DNA from: Gnetum montanum | Lineage: Eukaryota; Streptophyta; Gnetopsida; Gnetales; Gnetaceae | Assembly (NCBI GenBank): GCA_015680685.1 | Contig: MNCI01037593.1 | Coordinates: forward strand, 337,505-401,504 | Direction: 5' to 3' | Length of the DNA stretch: 64,000 bases | Shown: positions 1 through 12,779 of the stretch, piece by piece | Layout of the letters: each line of letters starts with the position of its first letter | How positions within the stretch are numbered: position 1 is the stretch's first letter | Notes under the pieces: model-generated | The model's input: the letters and a program-made list of their open reading frames with translations, nothing else | Database searches by the model: none | What the model was told of the DNA's origin: nothing | Position numbers and translations under genes: made by a program

Positions 1-283
1 CCATAGGAATAGCAGATAAGGGGATAGGCTTAGGTGGACCTAATGACATACAGTTCCTCATCATTCAGTTAGTGAGGCACTCATTTGGCCTTCTAGGGTG
101 CCACCTCGACTACCTAGTGTTGTATGCAGGATGAGGCCTCCAACAAGTAGGGCTTGTTTTAGTCCCCACCACTAGACTCAACAAGGGGTCCATACATTAT
201 AGCACCCTAATGACAAAGGGTGTTTAGGTTGTAGTCACCACAATGTGCTATAGGGCCCTAACCACAAAGGGTGTAATGGATGC

Positions 284-2492
284 TTAAGGTGGTGCTTTAA
301 TGAAAAAAGGGATCCTTGGATTGGTTGATACTGAAGAGGCCCCGATGATGTTAGAGGGCATAAAAAACAAAAATAGTTCATATGTCGATCCTACGTCATC
401 ATCAATGTTGATGGCATTGATGACATAACCTGTGCCACTTACATTGAGAGGGTCTTTGTAGACCTTCATTGATTTATTTTCTATTTCAACTAGGTTGGTT
501 GAATCAAGAACCAGTTGGCCTTGGTCAATCATGCATTGTATGTCATCTTGTAACACCATGCAAAAGTCCATGTCATGGCTAGGCAATTGATGATAATGGC
601 AGAATTGGTCCAACCTAAAGTGTTTTGGGAATAGAGGCTCATCTAGTGTAGCTAATGATGGGTTTCTAAGGAGCTCATAGTAGCAATCATGATGCTTGTG
701 AGCATCTTTAGACATTTAATTGTACTAGATGTTTCTAGCACTAAGTAACTGACCTAATAGTTCTAAAGGTTTGGTTGGCAACGGTGTGTAATTTGAGCTA
801 TCCTTGCATGAAAAGTTTTACCCTTGAATAGCTTGCCCCATGACCATTGATGATGCAAATTGGATGATCACTATAGTGCTAGAGATTATTGCCTTGTTGT
901 TGGCTAGGGCCTTGGTTGCCTTGGCTATTGGTTTGGCATTATTTATCTTCGCCTCATTGGCCACCATTGCAATGGTTGATGTTGCCTTACCCTTCTCCTT
1001 ATCTTTCTTCACATGTGCATTCTTGTAGGCCACATAGGCTAGATCCTTACTAGCTTCTGCACATCCTAAATGCTCTTTTGTTTGAGCAAATGCTTAGCTT
1101 AGGGAGTGTGGAACAAGATAGTACAGTTTTAACTTAATGAATTCATTTACTACATCTTTGGAAATGGACAGTAGGTGAGTTTCCACAATAGGCTCATGAA
1201 TTTTGTTAATTGAAGCACTCCATCATTGGATGAACTTTTGAATAGGCTCTAATTAGCCTTCTTGATCTGTATGAGTTTGTCTAGGGTTGCCTCAAGCTTC
1301 AATTTTTACTTGAAGCAAGTGACAAACTGGCTAAGCAAATCCTCCAACAAAGATATGGAGGCCTTGTGGAGCACATGGTACTAGCCTAGTGCCTTGCTAG
1401 TTAGGAACATGATGAACACATGAATGATCACATGTAGCCATGCTTGCAAAAAAAGGCATTTGAACCATAAGGTGACTAGATGGGCATGAGGGTTCCCTTC
1501 ACCATTATTTTTGGTGAACCAGGGAAGTTGAATGCTAGGAGGCAAGGTTAGCGATGGGACAATGAGAATAATGGGATCATCCTGGTAGAAGTCTATCACT
1601 TGGAACATATTAGAAGAGGTGGCCTTAAGCCATTTTACCTCTTCAAGAAGCATTTGGGTGAGCTAGAATGCTTGATCTAGGCTCAATGTGGGTGCAGTTA
1701 GCTACATTGGTTGCACAACCTATTGTGTGATTGTCGTGGTTCACAACCCCGTTGTAGGCTGTGTGACCACATAGGATGCTTGTTAAGCATACTACTATAA
1801 AGGTTGTCGTGCATGCTACTATTACATGTGTTGTGTCTAGGGCATGGAAGCAGGGTCCCACCACATGGTTATGGCTTGTGCTATCATAGGAGTGCTACAG
1901 AGACAAGCAAGACATGTGATGCCTATCCCACATGGGGCTGAGACATTGTCACTGTGTGCATGTAGGGCTGAGTTGGTATCATGGATGTCGGCATAGAGGA
2001 TCATACAAACTATGCTAAAACCACAAAGGGTAGGGTAAAAGATGGTCCTAGACCCTGATGTGTATGCACTTGATGACTTACCACAATAGGCGTTAGTTTA
2101 GGTGGTGACAATGGAGATGTTGCTACCTCAAAGAAGGTAGACAACTGAGGCTGTGAAGAAGTGACATTAGAAGTGGGGTGTAGCAAAGAGACATAAAAGA
2201 TATTCTTGTTTTCTAAGTGAGCCTCAAATTCCTCCTACCCATCCTACAAGGGCTCCTCATAGTTGGTTGTTGTGTCATGCTTATTTGACCCACTCAGTTG
2301 GATGAGTTGGTTAAGCATCCATTGAAAGGTCTTGGTGAAGGGGATGAGACTATTAGGGGCAAAGAAGTACTCCCTCCAATTCTAATGTATGAGCTCATAA
2401 CCTTGCTTTGCCTCCAACTCTTGGTGGTCTAAGGAAATTCCTATCTAGAGCTTCACACAAAGGAAGTTATATTTGTCTTTGTTGAGCACCAT
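284..2492 (-). pseudogene. Degenerate gag of a Ty3/gypsy element (lineage I)
   Basis: Reading leftward, fragments of one Gag-like protein appear in order with several frameshifts and stops. The N-terminal part (about 2492-2150) contains EAKQGYELIH and a segment rich in N, Q and L. A P/S/T/H-rich stretch follows (2150-1870). Then comes the Gag core (1653-1100), with NGEGNPHAHLVTLWFKC, which fits the plant gypsy pattern of a Y-x-G-x-x-P-x-x-H-L motif at the start of the retrotransposon gag domain. The C-terminal part (715-284) carries FCHYHQLPSHDMDFC and LQDDIQCMIDQGQL, the arrangement seen in Tat/Ogre-like plant Gags (CxYHxxxxHDxxxC, then an acidic helix). It is clearly different from the Gag of family X elsewhere in this window. 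The pol region is not in the window; the element continues beyond the left edge. It is not a functional gene. Confidence 0.7.
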
Positions 2493-2699
2493 GTGCTTCA
2501 AAGAGTGGTTATAGAGCCTGAGGGATTACCTTTCATGAAGATGAACCCCTTGGTTCCAGGGATGTCGATTGTGAGTTTTTACTACATAGGTCAAACAATG
2601 ATTATGCTTGTGGAAAAGGTTGAAGGCTCTTTAGTATTCATGTTGCTATGGGAAGATGAAAATGGTGCAATGCTAGAAAAGAAGTAGTTTAAGTATAAT

Positions 2700-4790
2700 G
2701 ACTGTTGAAAATGTCTAAGTATAGAAATGCTAAAATGATAGCTAAGTCTTAAAGTTCCACTAGAAAAAGTGTCTAACTTTGGTGCAATGCTTACTATGCT
2801 ATATCCTGCTATCCTTCTATGTCGAGGATAAGCTACTCTCTTCCTAGAACATAGAGTTTAGGGCCAAAGTATGAGAGATATACTATGGCCTCTATCCTAT
2901 TGGGTTCTAGGGGAACCAACAACTAGGACCAATCTACACCAACCAGATCGTAAACAACCACAAGAGTGTCACATCTACACTAGTTCAAAGCTAGAAATGG
3001 AGGTGTAGAGAGCACGTGGAACTACCACTGAATGCATAAGGAAATGGCGAGGCCCTCCTTCTAGCACCAAAAAACTGTAGTGACCAAAAGAATCAACGAC
3101 TAGAATGCTAAGGGGTTCATGGGCATACATCCTTGACCCTACCTCTATGCAAGGGCCTTCCCTAGGAAATGAAGGCAAAGTATCCTAGATGGTTTTGTTG
3201 ATCAAATAGAAACTTCACCAGCTACAACTGAGGTATCAAGCACAATCAGGGGGTGGCAACATTAGCCAAAAATACAAGTGTTGATGGTGTTCTTGGCAAT
3301 ATCAAGGCTAACTAAGCCTAAGCATAGCGGGGTCTCACAACATAAGAACAACTATGAAAATGTGCAAAAAGCATGTGAAATAATGAAAAAGTGTGAATGC
3401 AATGTTAAATGTCAAGAAAAATGCTCAAAACATAGAAAATTCTTAAAATGTAAAGGATTTTGGTAGAAAGAAAGGATGATACCATCCTAGACAACGAGTG
3501 TAGCAATTACAAATAATCTTTACAAAGGTACATGATGGTATAGATAGCCATAGTAGTAGCATAGCCAAAGTCTTTCAGATGTCCTAAGGTGAAGAAAAAT
3601 GTCCACTACAAGGTTTGTGCCTATTGGATTGGCTACTGTGGTGACTTGTGGGCTTGCAGTACATTACAATGCTATGTGGCATGTAAAGGGGTTGCCACGC
3701 TACTTATACACTTTGGTGTACAAGGTGCTCAAGGTGCTTTGGGTTCTTAATGATGCTTTGAGGTGCTAATTCCCACTACTAGAATGAAATTCCATCCCCT
3801 AGAGTATGGAATGCAATGGTATTTATAGGCTTAGGGTTAGCATGAAGTGCAAATTGAGTGCAACATGGAAAAAGGGTAGGTGGGGCTATGTTGACCTTTG
3901 TTATGCTCCCAATGCAACAACTAGTGCTACACTTTGATATGATCCACTAGACCTCAGGAGACTATCAAATTGGTTACATTGCTAAGACTACATGTGTTAA
4001 GACCATAATGTACTTGCAAATAGTGAAAAATAGTGCAATTTGGAGGCTACACTCTAGGATAACATTATCCCCTCTTTCAAGTTGGATTGAGCATAAGTAC
4101 AATTTTGGGACATAGAGGGGGGTGCAAATAGAGTGCAAGTTGTTGATCTTGCTTGCTAGAAGAGTGCTAGAGTTGGAATAAAGGCCTGCGCTAAGCTCTG
4201 GAAGCTTTTAAAGGTAGTTCCTTATTTCTATGCTAGCTACACTTTGGAGCATAGCATGGTGGTTAGGCAATTCTTGCAAAAACTAAAGTCTAGTGCTACT
4301 ACGCTTGCTACACTAGATAGTGTAGCAAGATGGGATAGAGTGTAACACGAACACTTAGAAAAATCTAGCAAAAATTGTAGTCATTTTTCTTGCTACACTA
4401 GCTACACTCGAGAGCATAGCAAGAGGGGTAGCTTTAAGAGTTAGAAAATTTGCCAAATGTGACTTCCATGCTAAGCTAGCTTGACAACTTTTGGCTTGAT
4501 ACATGAAAATTCGCCATCAGAGAGCTACTATGCTTGCTACACTAGAGAGCATACCAAGGGGGATGTGAGCATAGCAAGACAGTTAGAAACATTTTTGTAG
4601 CTATTTTTTAGCACTTAGAAAATTTTATAACTCTAGTTGTCATGCAAGCTATGCTGGCTATGCTCTAGAGTGTAGCCCTAGTAGTGGGATCATTGGCCAA
4701 ACACTTAGAAAAATTTTCCTTAAGTTGACACTTAGACAAATTTGTTGTTGAAGCATCGTTGCCCAAATTTGGTGGTGTTTCAAATCACAC
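2700..4790 (-). repeat. Putative LTR/promoter region of lineage I gypsy element (family Y-like)
   Basis: No coding potential. Read on the minus strand there is a TATA-like TATAAATA (3827-3820) followed by a long leader toward the gag, which suits a 5' LTR plus leader. The U3 side (about 4200-4700) contains at least five variants of a motif such as GCTACACTAGAGAGCATAGC, several of them self-complementary. I could not find clean TG/CA ends or a primer-binding site, so the boundaries are approximate. The region at 21110-22345 has the same layout and motif type. Confidence 0.4.
4304..4329. repeat. Perfect 12-bp-arm palindrome in family Y U3
   Basis: Arms CTTGCTACACTA and TAGTGTAGCAAG pair perfectly around a 2-base loop. 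Related imperfect copies lie at about 4225-4262, 4397-4432, 4528-4560 and 4625-4680. The same GCTAC/GTAGC vocabulary recurs at 21830-22256. Confidence 0.75.
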
Positions 4791-6243
4791 AAATGTTTCT
4801 ATTAGCAACCCTTATAATTATGTGGGAAAATTTATTGCAATGCTCATATTTTATATTTTTGGATCAAATTAGTTAGTTTTCTATTTTGATGATAACCATT
4901 TGATGTAATACATTTAGTACACGTATTTATTAGATATGGGGTTTTGTATCGATATTTCTATAATTTAGCTTACGTCTATAATTTTGTTGATATTTTAAGA
5001 TTCTATTATTAAATTTATTACATTTTGAATAAATTTATATTCTATTTATTTTTGTCAAATTTCTAGGACATTTAATTAGGGTTTCAATATTTAGGATAAA
5101 ATTAATTCTACCACAACAACATTTATTCTTTTATTATTCTATTACATGTTGCTATTATTATTGTTACCTATTTTCATCACTATTACATACAATCATTTAT
5201 TAGTAATTGGAAAAATATGAGACTTAGGCCTCATCAACATGTTGGACATATAATTATGAAATTTAAAATTTATTAACATTTCTCTACATTAATATGATAT
5301 ATAGGAATCATCTTGTTTGGAACATATGAAGCTCAAGACACATCAATAGTTAAGTTTATATAAGACTTAAGGCTCATTAACATTTGATACTATAGGAAGC
5401 TTAGGGCTCCTCAACATTAAAATAATTCATATGTGATTAGTATGTTTTCTAACCAACCTAGGCTTGGTTAATTTTATTTATTTATTTTCTAACGCTTTTT
5501 ATAAGTTGGACAAATTAATAATTTATTTATTAACTTAGCTTTATTTTTTTGTAGTCTAGAATGTGAGGCATCTCATGGTAAGCATTTTTTTATTTGGTGG
5601 AGCTAGCATAGAGGGAGTGGTTGGTTGGTCTTAAATGGATCTTGATGCATTCCTAACAATCCTTCACCATGTGTAGGGGTGAAGTCCATGCTACATTGGC
5701 CATTAAACTAGGATAATACTCCATGCTAAAAAATAAATAAATTAGCAAATAATTACAAAATTCATATCAATCACATAGCAACCAAAGCATACCACATGCC
5801 TAATGTAGTACCCCTTGTGCCAATGATCCATAGAGTACCTAAAACCTACTTACTCAAAACTCCAAAAAAAGGGTTAGTGCACTTATACTAAAATAAAATA
5901 AATTAAAATTAACATATCCAATGTTACAAACCACCATAATGAATATGATTGAAGTATAGAAAGGTTAACATACTTAGTAGACGAACTTAAAAATTTTAAA
6001 ACAACTTGTCATTTTTTCCATATAACTTAGAGAAACATGGAGCCTTTAATTTTCAAGAAAATTCCAAGAACAATATAATTTAGCCAAGATAAATAATAAA
6101 TAAAAATAGTATTATCCATTTTCTAAAAAATGAATTCTAACTAGCTTCTTCTAGCTCTTCATACCATCCATTATTCAAATAATCCATTTTATAGATAAAG
6201 CTAACGATTGGTCAGAAAGGCTAGCAATTCTAGGATCACCTTC
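4791..6243. other. AT-rich non-coding stretch
   Basis: No credible coding region. Between about 5218 and 5420 a short element of the form GAnGCTTAgGGCTCaTcAACAT recurs four times (near 5220, 5328, 5361 and 5396), a decayed local repeat. Nothing else recognised. Confidence 0.5.
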
Positions 6244-7098
6244 TAATGAGACTCATTGTTAGGCCATGTTGATAAGACTCCATTGGTAGGATCTCATTGA
6301 CATGATCTTGCTAACGTGGAGTTTGACTAGTTGATGTATACCTATCAATTGGGAACCCTATTTCTACCTATAAATATCCACCTACCTATCATATTTATGG
6401 CAATATTTTGATAGTTGTAGTGAAGAAATTGTAGTTTTTCTATTTGAGAGTTAGAATATTTTTTGAGTTCTTGTAGTAGGAGTTAAATGATGTATGAATC
6501 TTTATTCAAGCACTGTTGTACCTGAGCACTTTAGTGTGGATGACGATAAACACAAGCTTTTCTCATAAAACCTTGTAACACTTTGAATAGATTAATTATT
6601 TCCTTAAGAATTTAATATTCATGTAATTTACTTTATTATTTTTAAGTAATTAATTAATATTAATTAAATAGAACACATAAGGATGGCCACTTCAAGCATA
6701 TGCTTAATGTTTAGTAGTCCTAGTAGCGCTTAATGCTTGGTAACCCAATGGTGCTATCATGTATTCAAAATGTGTATGGCAAGTGGGAATAGATGCTAAT
6801 GTTAGGATTAGTTATATATTAGTTAGTTATTAGTTTAGTTAATCATTTTTATACTTTATTCTTTCCCTTAGGCAACTTATTTCATAAAAGATAAAAATGA
6901 TAAAAATCATATGTCTTAGTTATACTTAATCATACTCTTGCACTTCACAATGCAACTGGGAAGACAATAATTGCAATGGTTAGATTCACCTCCTAGAATA
7001 AGTGTACTTAGAAACTAAGTCTTAAAAATTCAACCAGATTACTAAGTGAATGCTAGTGATTCGTATGGTTGGACATAGGGTATTCTTGCTGCTCATCA
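6244..7098 (+). repeat. Family X 5' LTR of element G
   Basis: It starts TAATGAG (decayed TGATGAG) and ends CTCATCA. The TATA-type sequence CCTATAAATATCC is near 6369, and the end segment GATTCGTATGGTTGGACATA is shared with all family X LTRs. The U3 is of the type with ATTGACATG-like repeats, as in the LTRs at 12780 and 16014. A primer-binding site follows directly, which makes this the 5' LTR. Confidence 0.85.
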
Positions 7099-7117
7099 TT
7101 AGTGTTGCTTTTGGGGA
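7099..7117 (+). other. Primer-binding site of element G (decayed tRNA-Asp type)
   Basis: TTAGTGTTGCTTTTGGGGA follows the LTR CA end. It aligns with the Athila-type site TTGGCGCCGTTGCCGGGGA, complementary to the 3' end of plant tRNA-Asp, with mostly transition differences. Confidence 0.6.
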
Positions 7118-7207
7118 CTTTAGTTAGTTACCTGCGCTATCTAAGACTTAGTGAAAATCACTAAACAATCACTATAATAGTATTAACAATTTTACATTTG
7201 GAAATAT

Positions 7208-8460
7208 TTGTATTTTAAGTCATCCTTGATATTAATTGAAAGGATGTCTCCTTCATATTGGATCAATAATGCAACATATGATGAGAATGCTCATAGGAGA
7301 AATGATAGGTTTTATACTAAAGAAAGTTGGAGTGAAAAACCTCATGCAAGGGTTTCATATGCTCATTTCCATCCTCACTGCACACAAGGACTATGCTTAA
7401 TTGATGTAGATATTCCTAGAGGAGATGAAATAAGTCCTAGAACAAGGAGGGTCTCAAGCCCTAGAACCTCCTCTAAATTTAGAAAGAATACACTAAGGAA
7501 TAATTGGGAGAACTATAGGAGTGATGGTGATCCTCCTAATTCCCCATCTTCCATTTCCTCTTCAACATCTAGTTTTGATGATGATGAATGTAGGTATAGA
7601 AATAGGGTTCAAGATGAGGATAAAAGTAGAAATAGGTGAGATCATCTATGTGAGCATGAGAAAAATCATCACTATCATACAAATAGAAATGGTAATTATT
7701 ACAATGACCTACTAGATAGAAATGAATCCTTACTGGTGACAAGGACTATGACAAAATATAGTAGGCAAATAGAATACCTCATAGGCATTAAAGAAAAAGC
7801 CACATCAAACCATTAGCTATTAATAACATTCCTAGATTTAAGGGCAATTAGAATTCTAATCCTTAATATTATCTACAAGTTTTCCACAATGCCTGTGCCT
7901 TACAAAATATCAAAAGTGGATGATAGAAACTTAAGCTTTTTCGTAGGACACTCATAGAGGAATCTAAAAGTTGGTACAGATCATTGGAGTCACATTCAAT
8001 CCACCAATGGTCTACAATGCTAGAACTTTTCAACAAAAAACACCAAACCTATGAGAGGGTATTCAATCTGAGAAAAAAAATCCAAGTATGAAAGCAAGGA
8101 ATTCATGAATCCTTGGATGTGGCCTTAGACAAATACTATTCTCTACTACATAAATGTTGGAGGCATGGGTTTTCTCAAAGAGAGCAAGTTCTCCACATCA
8201 TAGATGGGCTTCATAACCAGACAAGAAAGATCCTTGGGATTTATGCCCAAGGTCAACTATCTAAATTAAGAACCCATTAGATACAAAGGCTAGTGGAGCA
8301 TGTGGCAAAGGAAGAAGGAGAGCTGTGTAAAAGAAAGAGTGTTGAGGAATATAACTAGGATCCAACTTCTCAAACCAAATAGGTCCATATGTATGATAAG
8401 GAAAAATAGGAGGCTCTTGATGTGTTGATTTCACAACAAACCTTGCCAATACAAAAGTCT
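7208..8460 (+). pseudogene. Degenerate gag of family X element G
   Basis: An open segment from the ATG at 7244 (MSPSYWINNATYDENAHRR) runs to 7639, with an R/S/D-rich middle (SSISSSTSSFDDDE). Downstream, across frameshifts, the Gag core is recognisable by similarity to the other family X copies: LDVALDKYYSLLHKCW, then HIIDGLHNQTRKILGIYAQG and LSKLRTH (8110-8280), matching HIINGLCNETRETLGMYAQG in element B. After about 8460 the sequence jumps to the last 50 bases of a family X LTR, so the rest of gag and all of pol are deleted. Confidence 0.75.
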
Positions 8461-8465
8461 ATCAT

Positions 8466-8515
8466 TGCATGAATTATAATGATTCATATGGTTGAACATA
8501 GGATATACTTGATGC
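8466..8515 (+). repeat. Remnant of the 3' end of a plus-strand family X LTR
   Basis: GATTCATATGGTTGAACATA, then GGATATACTTGATGCTCATC, match the final 50 bases of family X LTRs in plus orientation. It abuts the truncated gag of G, implying an internal deletion that fused gag to the LTR end. Confidence 0.65.
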
Positions 8516-8535
8516 TCATCCTTATTTAAAAACTA

Positions 8536-9413
8536 CTCAACAACAGTGCCAATGATGAATAGTGGGTACCCCCTACACCCAACCATACAGATCACAGAGG
8601 TTCACACATAATCCATTTGAATTTTATAAATCAAACTTGTTGTGGCATCTAGATTATTATGTCTTGATCATAGTTAGCTCTCTTCCCACTTGGACTAGTG
8701 GTAGCTTTGTCATATATGGTTTAGTCCATTATGAGACATATGATTGTTGATCTTGTTTTGGCCTTATGCTAATCCTAATGATAATAGAGATAATAATTAT
8801 TTAATCTAATTAAAAATAATAAGACGAAGTCTAAACTATCCTACAAGCAATTCATATCCATTCCTAGCTTGCCATACATGTCCTGAACCAACATATCCAC
8901 TACTAGGCTTACCAGGTACTATGCTACTAGATGAACCAAGCAATAATGCTGCTAGGATTATCAAGCGAATATGTGTTTATGCTCAAAATTGGTTGCACTT
9001 AGTCCACCAATTGATTAACATACATGAAAATGTAAATATTAACTACTTACATGACTTTAAAGTGCATTAGAGTAAATTTAATCTAAATTAGATCTTGCAA
9101 TAAATAGGAATCAATCTCAATCTTATTGTTATTCATGGAATGTGTCTAGGTACATTGCCACTCAAATAAGATGTTGTACAACTGACTTAAATCCACACTA
9201 TGGATAATCATAGACTATTCTTTAAGACTATAGAATAAAACTACAAGATTTTGGCAACAAAATGACCAAAAAATTATCAATACATGATAGGAGCACATTT
9301 ATTTATAGGCAAAAATTGACACTACATCAACAAGTATGTGTCAATGCATCATTGCATGCATTGATGAGATCATGTTAACAAGTACACATTGACATGACTA
9401 CATCTATATCATA
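8536..9413 (-). repeat. Family X LTR (minus) with adjoining primer-binding site
   Basis: TGATGAATAGTGGGTACC starts at 8553. The LTR has the family-typical blocks ACCCAACCATACAGATCACA and CCCACTTGGACTAGTGG, and a reversed TATA (TATTTATAGG near 9298). To its left AACAGTGCCAA (8542-8552) is a decayed minus-strand primer-binding site, which marks it as a 5' LTR whose internal region is lost. The right end near 9413 is fuzzy because another LTR of the same orientation abuts it. Confidence 0.7.
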
Positions 9414-10319
9414 AGCTCAACCATATGAATCACTAGCATTTACTCATTGATCTAGTTGAATTTCCAAGACTTTAGGTTTCTAAGTACACTTGTTTTAGGA
9501 GGTGAATCTAACCATTGCAATCATTATCTACCCAATTTCACTTGTGAAGTACAAGGGTATGGTTAACTGTAACTAAGACATGATTTTTATCATGTTTATA
9601 TTTTATGAATTAAGTCACCTAAGAACAAGAATAAAGTATATAAATGTTTAACTAATCTAATAACTAACTAATATCTAACTAATCCTAACATAAGCATCCA
9701 TTCCCACTTACCATACACATCTTGAATACACTATAGCACTACTAGGTTACCAAGTGTCAAGCGTATGCTTGAAGTAGTCATACTTATGTGTGCTATTTAA
9801 TAAATATTAATTAATTACTTAAAAATTTTAAGTTAAACATTAAGGTAAATTACATGAATATTAAATGTTTAAGAAAACAATTAATCTATTCCAAGTGTTG
9901 TAAGGTTTTATCAAAAAAGCTCGTCCTTATTTTTGTCTACACTGAAGTGCTTAGGTACAACTATGTTAGAATATAGATTTATATAGGTTTTGACTCCTAC
10001 TACAAGCACTTAGAAAATATTCTAACTCTTAAATGAAAAAACTATAAGCACTTCACTAAAAATATCATAATATTACCATAAATGTGATGACTAGGCACAT
10101 ATTTATAAGTAGAAATAGGGTGCATCAATGAGTACACGTTAACAGGTCAAACCCCATGTTGAAGGGATGGTGTAAACAAGATCCCATTAATAGAAATAGG
10201 GTGCCCAATCAATGAGTACACATTAACAGGTCAAACCCCATGTCGAAGGGATGGTGTAAACAAGATCCCATTAATAGGATCGCAATCTCATCAACATGAC
10301 CCAATAGTATGACTTATCA
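9414..10319 (-). repeat. Family X 3' LTR of element F (minus)
   Basis: The left end lacks the first bases of the consensus (it starts CTCAACCATATGAATCAC). The right end is CTTATCA, followed by the minus-strand PPT-like block GTCATGGTGGCA (read on the minus strand) that precedes other family X 3' LTRs. The U3 carries a tandem duplication, listed separately. Confidence 0.7.
10110..10274. repeat. Two-copy tandem duplication (about 82 bp) in LTR U3
   Basis: 10110-10190 and 10191-10274 both run from TAGAAATAGGGTGC to AAGATCCCATTAA. They differ by a 3-base indel and a few transitions, so the duplication is younger than most changes in this LTR. Confidence 0.85.
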
Positions 10320-10499
10320 TGCCACCATGACTAAATGAAAGCTTGTCCTCAATTTCTTTACAAAATTTGGAAAGGTATGGGATTATTGACTAACTACACA
10401 CACATAAATAAACACAATAAAAAATTGAGTGCCCAAGTATATGATTTTATAATTAACACAAAAATTGATGTTTAGGCTAACAAAATTAAACACAATAAC

Positions 10500-11140
10500 A
10501 AGAATATTAAACACAGCTCCTCTAATAGCATGAAGATGATGAAGAAGTTTAGATGGTCCCAAGCAGTGGAGGCTACTAAGATTTCAAAGGACCTTCTCTA
10601 GCTTTAAGAGCACATAGTTGTTGAGGTGGTTGTTGTGGTTGTCCTAAAATAGCTGTAACTTCTAGAAAAACTAAAAGGCATTTAAAAATGCCTTCATCTT
10701 CTCCTCCTTACTTTGGGGATCATTTATAGTCTATACTACATCACTAATGTGGGCCAGAATGAGGATATCCCACAAATAGGGCATTGTAGGAAACAGCTCC
10801 TTCACATTAACAAACCAAGTAGAGAATTGTTTATGTTAAATGTCAAATGCCCTAAGTGCATTCTATAGCTCTTAATAGTCATTCATTATCTTGGTCAAGT
10901 TCTCAGTAGTTGACCTCTGATATGTGAACTTTACTTTGAGAACCTTGAGTTTCACATTTTTTGTCTCAAGCTTTTGTTTGGTTTCTTTATGGTGCATGAA
11001 CTTTTCCTCGTACAATAAGTACAAGCTCGCAACTTGCTTCTCCAATTCTAACCATGGCCTTTTAGTAGTCAACATTAAAATGTTTTCACTCTAAGGTTGG
11101 CAAGCTTCATGTACTCTATCATTTTCTTAATCTATAGCAC
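10500..11140 (-). pseudogene. Fragment of family X accessory ORF (element F)
   Basis: The minus strand encodes a charged, coiled-coil-like segment. TTKRPWLELEKQVASLYLLY and HHKETKQKLETKNVKLKVLK match, with few differences, the plus-strand copy in element E (TTKRP-SKLEKQVGSSYLLY, then HKETKQKL-TANAKLGVLK). It is the C-terminal part of the aORF. Right of about 11240 the sequence switches to a gag C-terminal fragment, so the middle of this element is deleted. Confidence 0.75.
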
Positions 11141-11239
11141 CTTTAGAAATATTTTAGCCTTCGTATATGTGTTCAACCCATCAAAGATAGGCTGCCAAAC
11201 ATTGCATCATTACTAGAGCTACTAGAGGGCCTCATTGAT

Positions 11240-11480
11240 GATTATCTTTGCCAATTGGATGTGAAAAAGTATAAGATGTGTGAGATGGTGATCCCACTGG
11301 AGATTTTATAGGTTGATGATATTCAAGAGGGTGATAGTAATGATTTGAGGTAGAGGAAGTAGAACTAGATGAGGAAATAGGTTGTTGAACATAATATCTA
11401 TATGAGTTTAGCTAGAAGTAAGGGTAGTGCTAGTTTTGATGAGCTAGTGAAAGTAAGGATAGTGCTGGAAGTAACTATGC
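11240..11480 (-). pseudogene. Fragment of family X gag C-terminal region (element F)
   Basis: The stretch with TTTGAGGTAGAGGAAGTAG and GGTTGTTGAACATAATATC matches element A near 52300-52400 in the same orientation. Too short and decayed to translate usefully. Confidence 0.6.
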
Positions 11481-12779
11481 ATTCCTTAATGACATATCTC
11501 CAATAAAAATCATTCTCCAACTCAAAACTCCAATTTCATAAATAATCAAGACCTCTTCAAGTATTCCATCATGTTCATGGATTTTTTGGCTTTCCAAGGA
11601 TCCCAATTACATCTTGAAACTACTTCTATTTTTCAAAATTATAAAGGTAAAAAATTTTCTTAATAGGCTTTTTTCACAAGACCCCATCGATGGAGCAAAT
11701 GCCTAGATGAGACCCTATCAATAGGACCCCATTGACATAGCTCAAAAATCTTATAAACATGTGGTAATAGTTTGTAATTTTTCATATTTGAGCTCAAAAA
11801 AGGGGGATGTTTTTGAAATTTTCAAATCCCATAACCTTCCAAGAGCCATAAAATGATTTGTTTAATTAATCTCATTCTTCAATCCTGTAGCTACCAAAGG
11901 TAAGCTCTTTGTTGTGGAGGCCACAAACCTTAGGTTTTTATGGAAATTTTTTTGACATTTTTCTAACTCCCACAAATGTTTAACTAATAAAGTAAAATTA
12001 AAACATCAATTTAAAGAAGTTAAACCCTTCCAACAAACTCTAATGACATGTTAAATAAAATAATATTAAAATGATGAATCTATCATGGTCATAACTTAGC
12101 CAAAGTGTAACTACATAATGAGATAAGTTACGTAAAAGTTGTAGGTTACACATTGTATGATGATCCTTGATTATGTTGTAACCATAAATGGAACCTAACG
12201 GAAAGCACACGTAGGAGTGAGGACTATTCCAACCAAGGGACAAATGAGCAAGAACAAAAAGGGACCAAGAATAGCATTAGGAGTAGGCAACAAAAACCCA
12301 TGCAATGGAACCTCTTTGGGAGGAGCTTGAAGTGGAATATCTTAGAGAGATTCCCAAAGAAGTAACCTCAACTCAATATTCTCACTAAGATGAGGTACTA
12401 GAACCAAGACCAAACCTTGAGGTTACCTTGACAAAGGCCTACCATAGGTACATTGCATCCAAGGAGGTCTATAAATCCATGCTTCAAGAGCTACACTTTC
12501 GAATCTTCTTGAAGTTTACATCTCTAGAAGTTAAAGCTCAATTGCAAAACTCTCCCATGTGTCCCACCATCACTTCTATTAGGAAATGGTACATGGGAGA
12601 GACATATCTATTCTAGAACAATCGATAGGCTAGTTCAATGATCAAAATTAAGAACATTTCTATGTCCTACTTGATGAAAGAAATTTTTGGGGCCCTTGGG
12701 TTGCTAGAAACTAGGGCTAATCTTGTAAAAATTCCAATGTAGGTAGATCTAGGTGCCAAGAAAGAATGGACACAATAGT
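11481..12779. other. Unassigned stretch between elements F and E
   Basis: No recognised element. A 62-codon open frame on the plus strand (12428-12616, with KEVYKSMLQELHFRIFLKFT) continues in frame after a stop with further protein-like text (LMKEIFGALGLLETRANL). It could be the decayed N-terminal part of another retroelement protein, but I recognise no domain. The rest is AT-rich. Confidence 0.4.

Noticed and set aside
5218-5420. Short recurrent motif as a CRISPR-like array
   Set aside because: Repeats are diverged and irregularly spaced, and this is a plant nuclear sequence.
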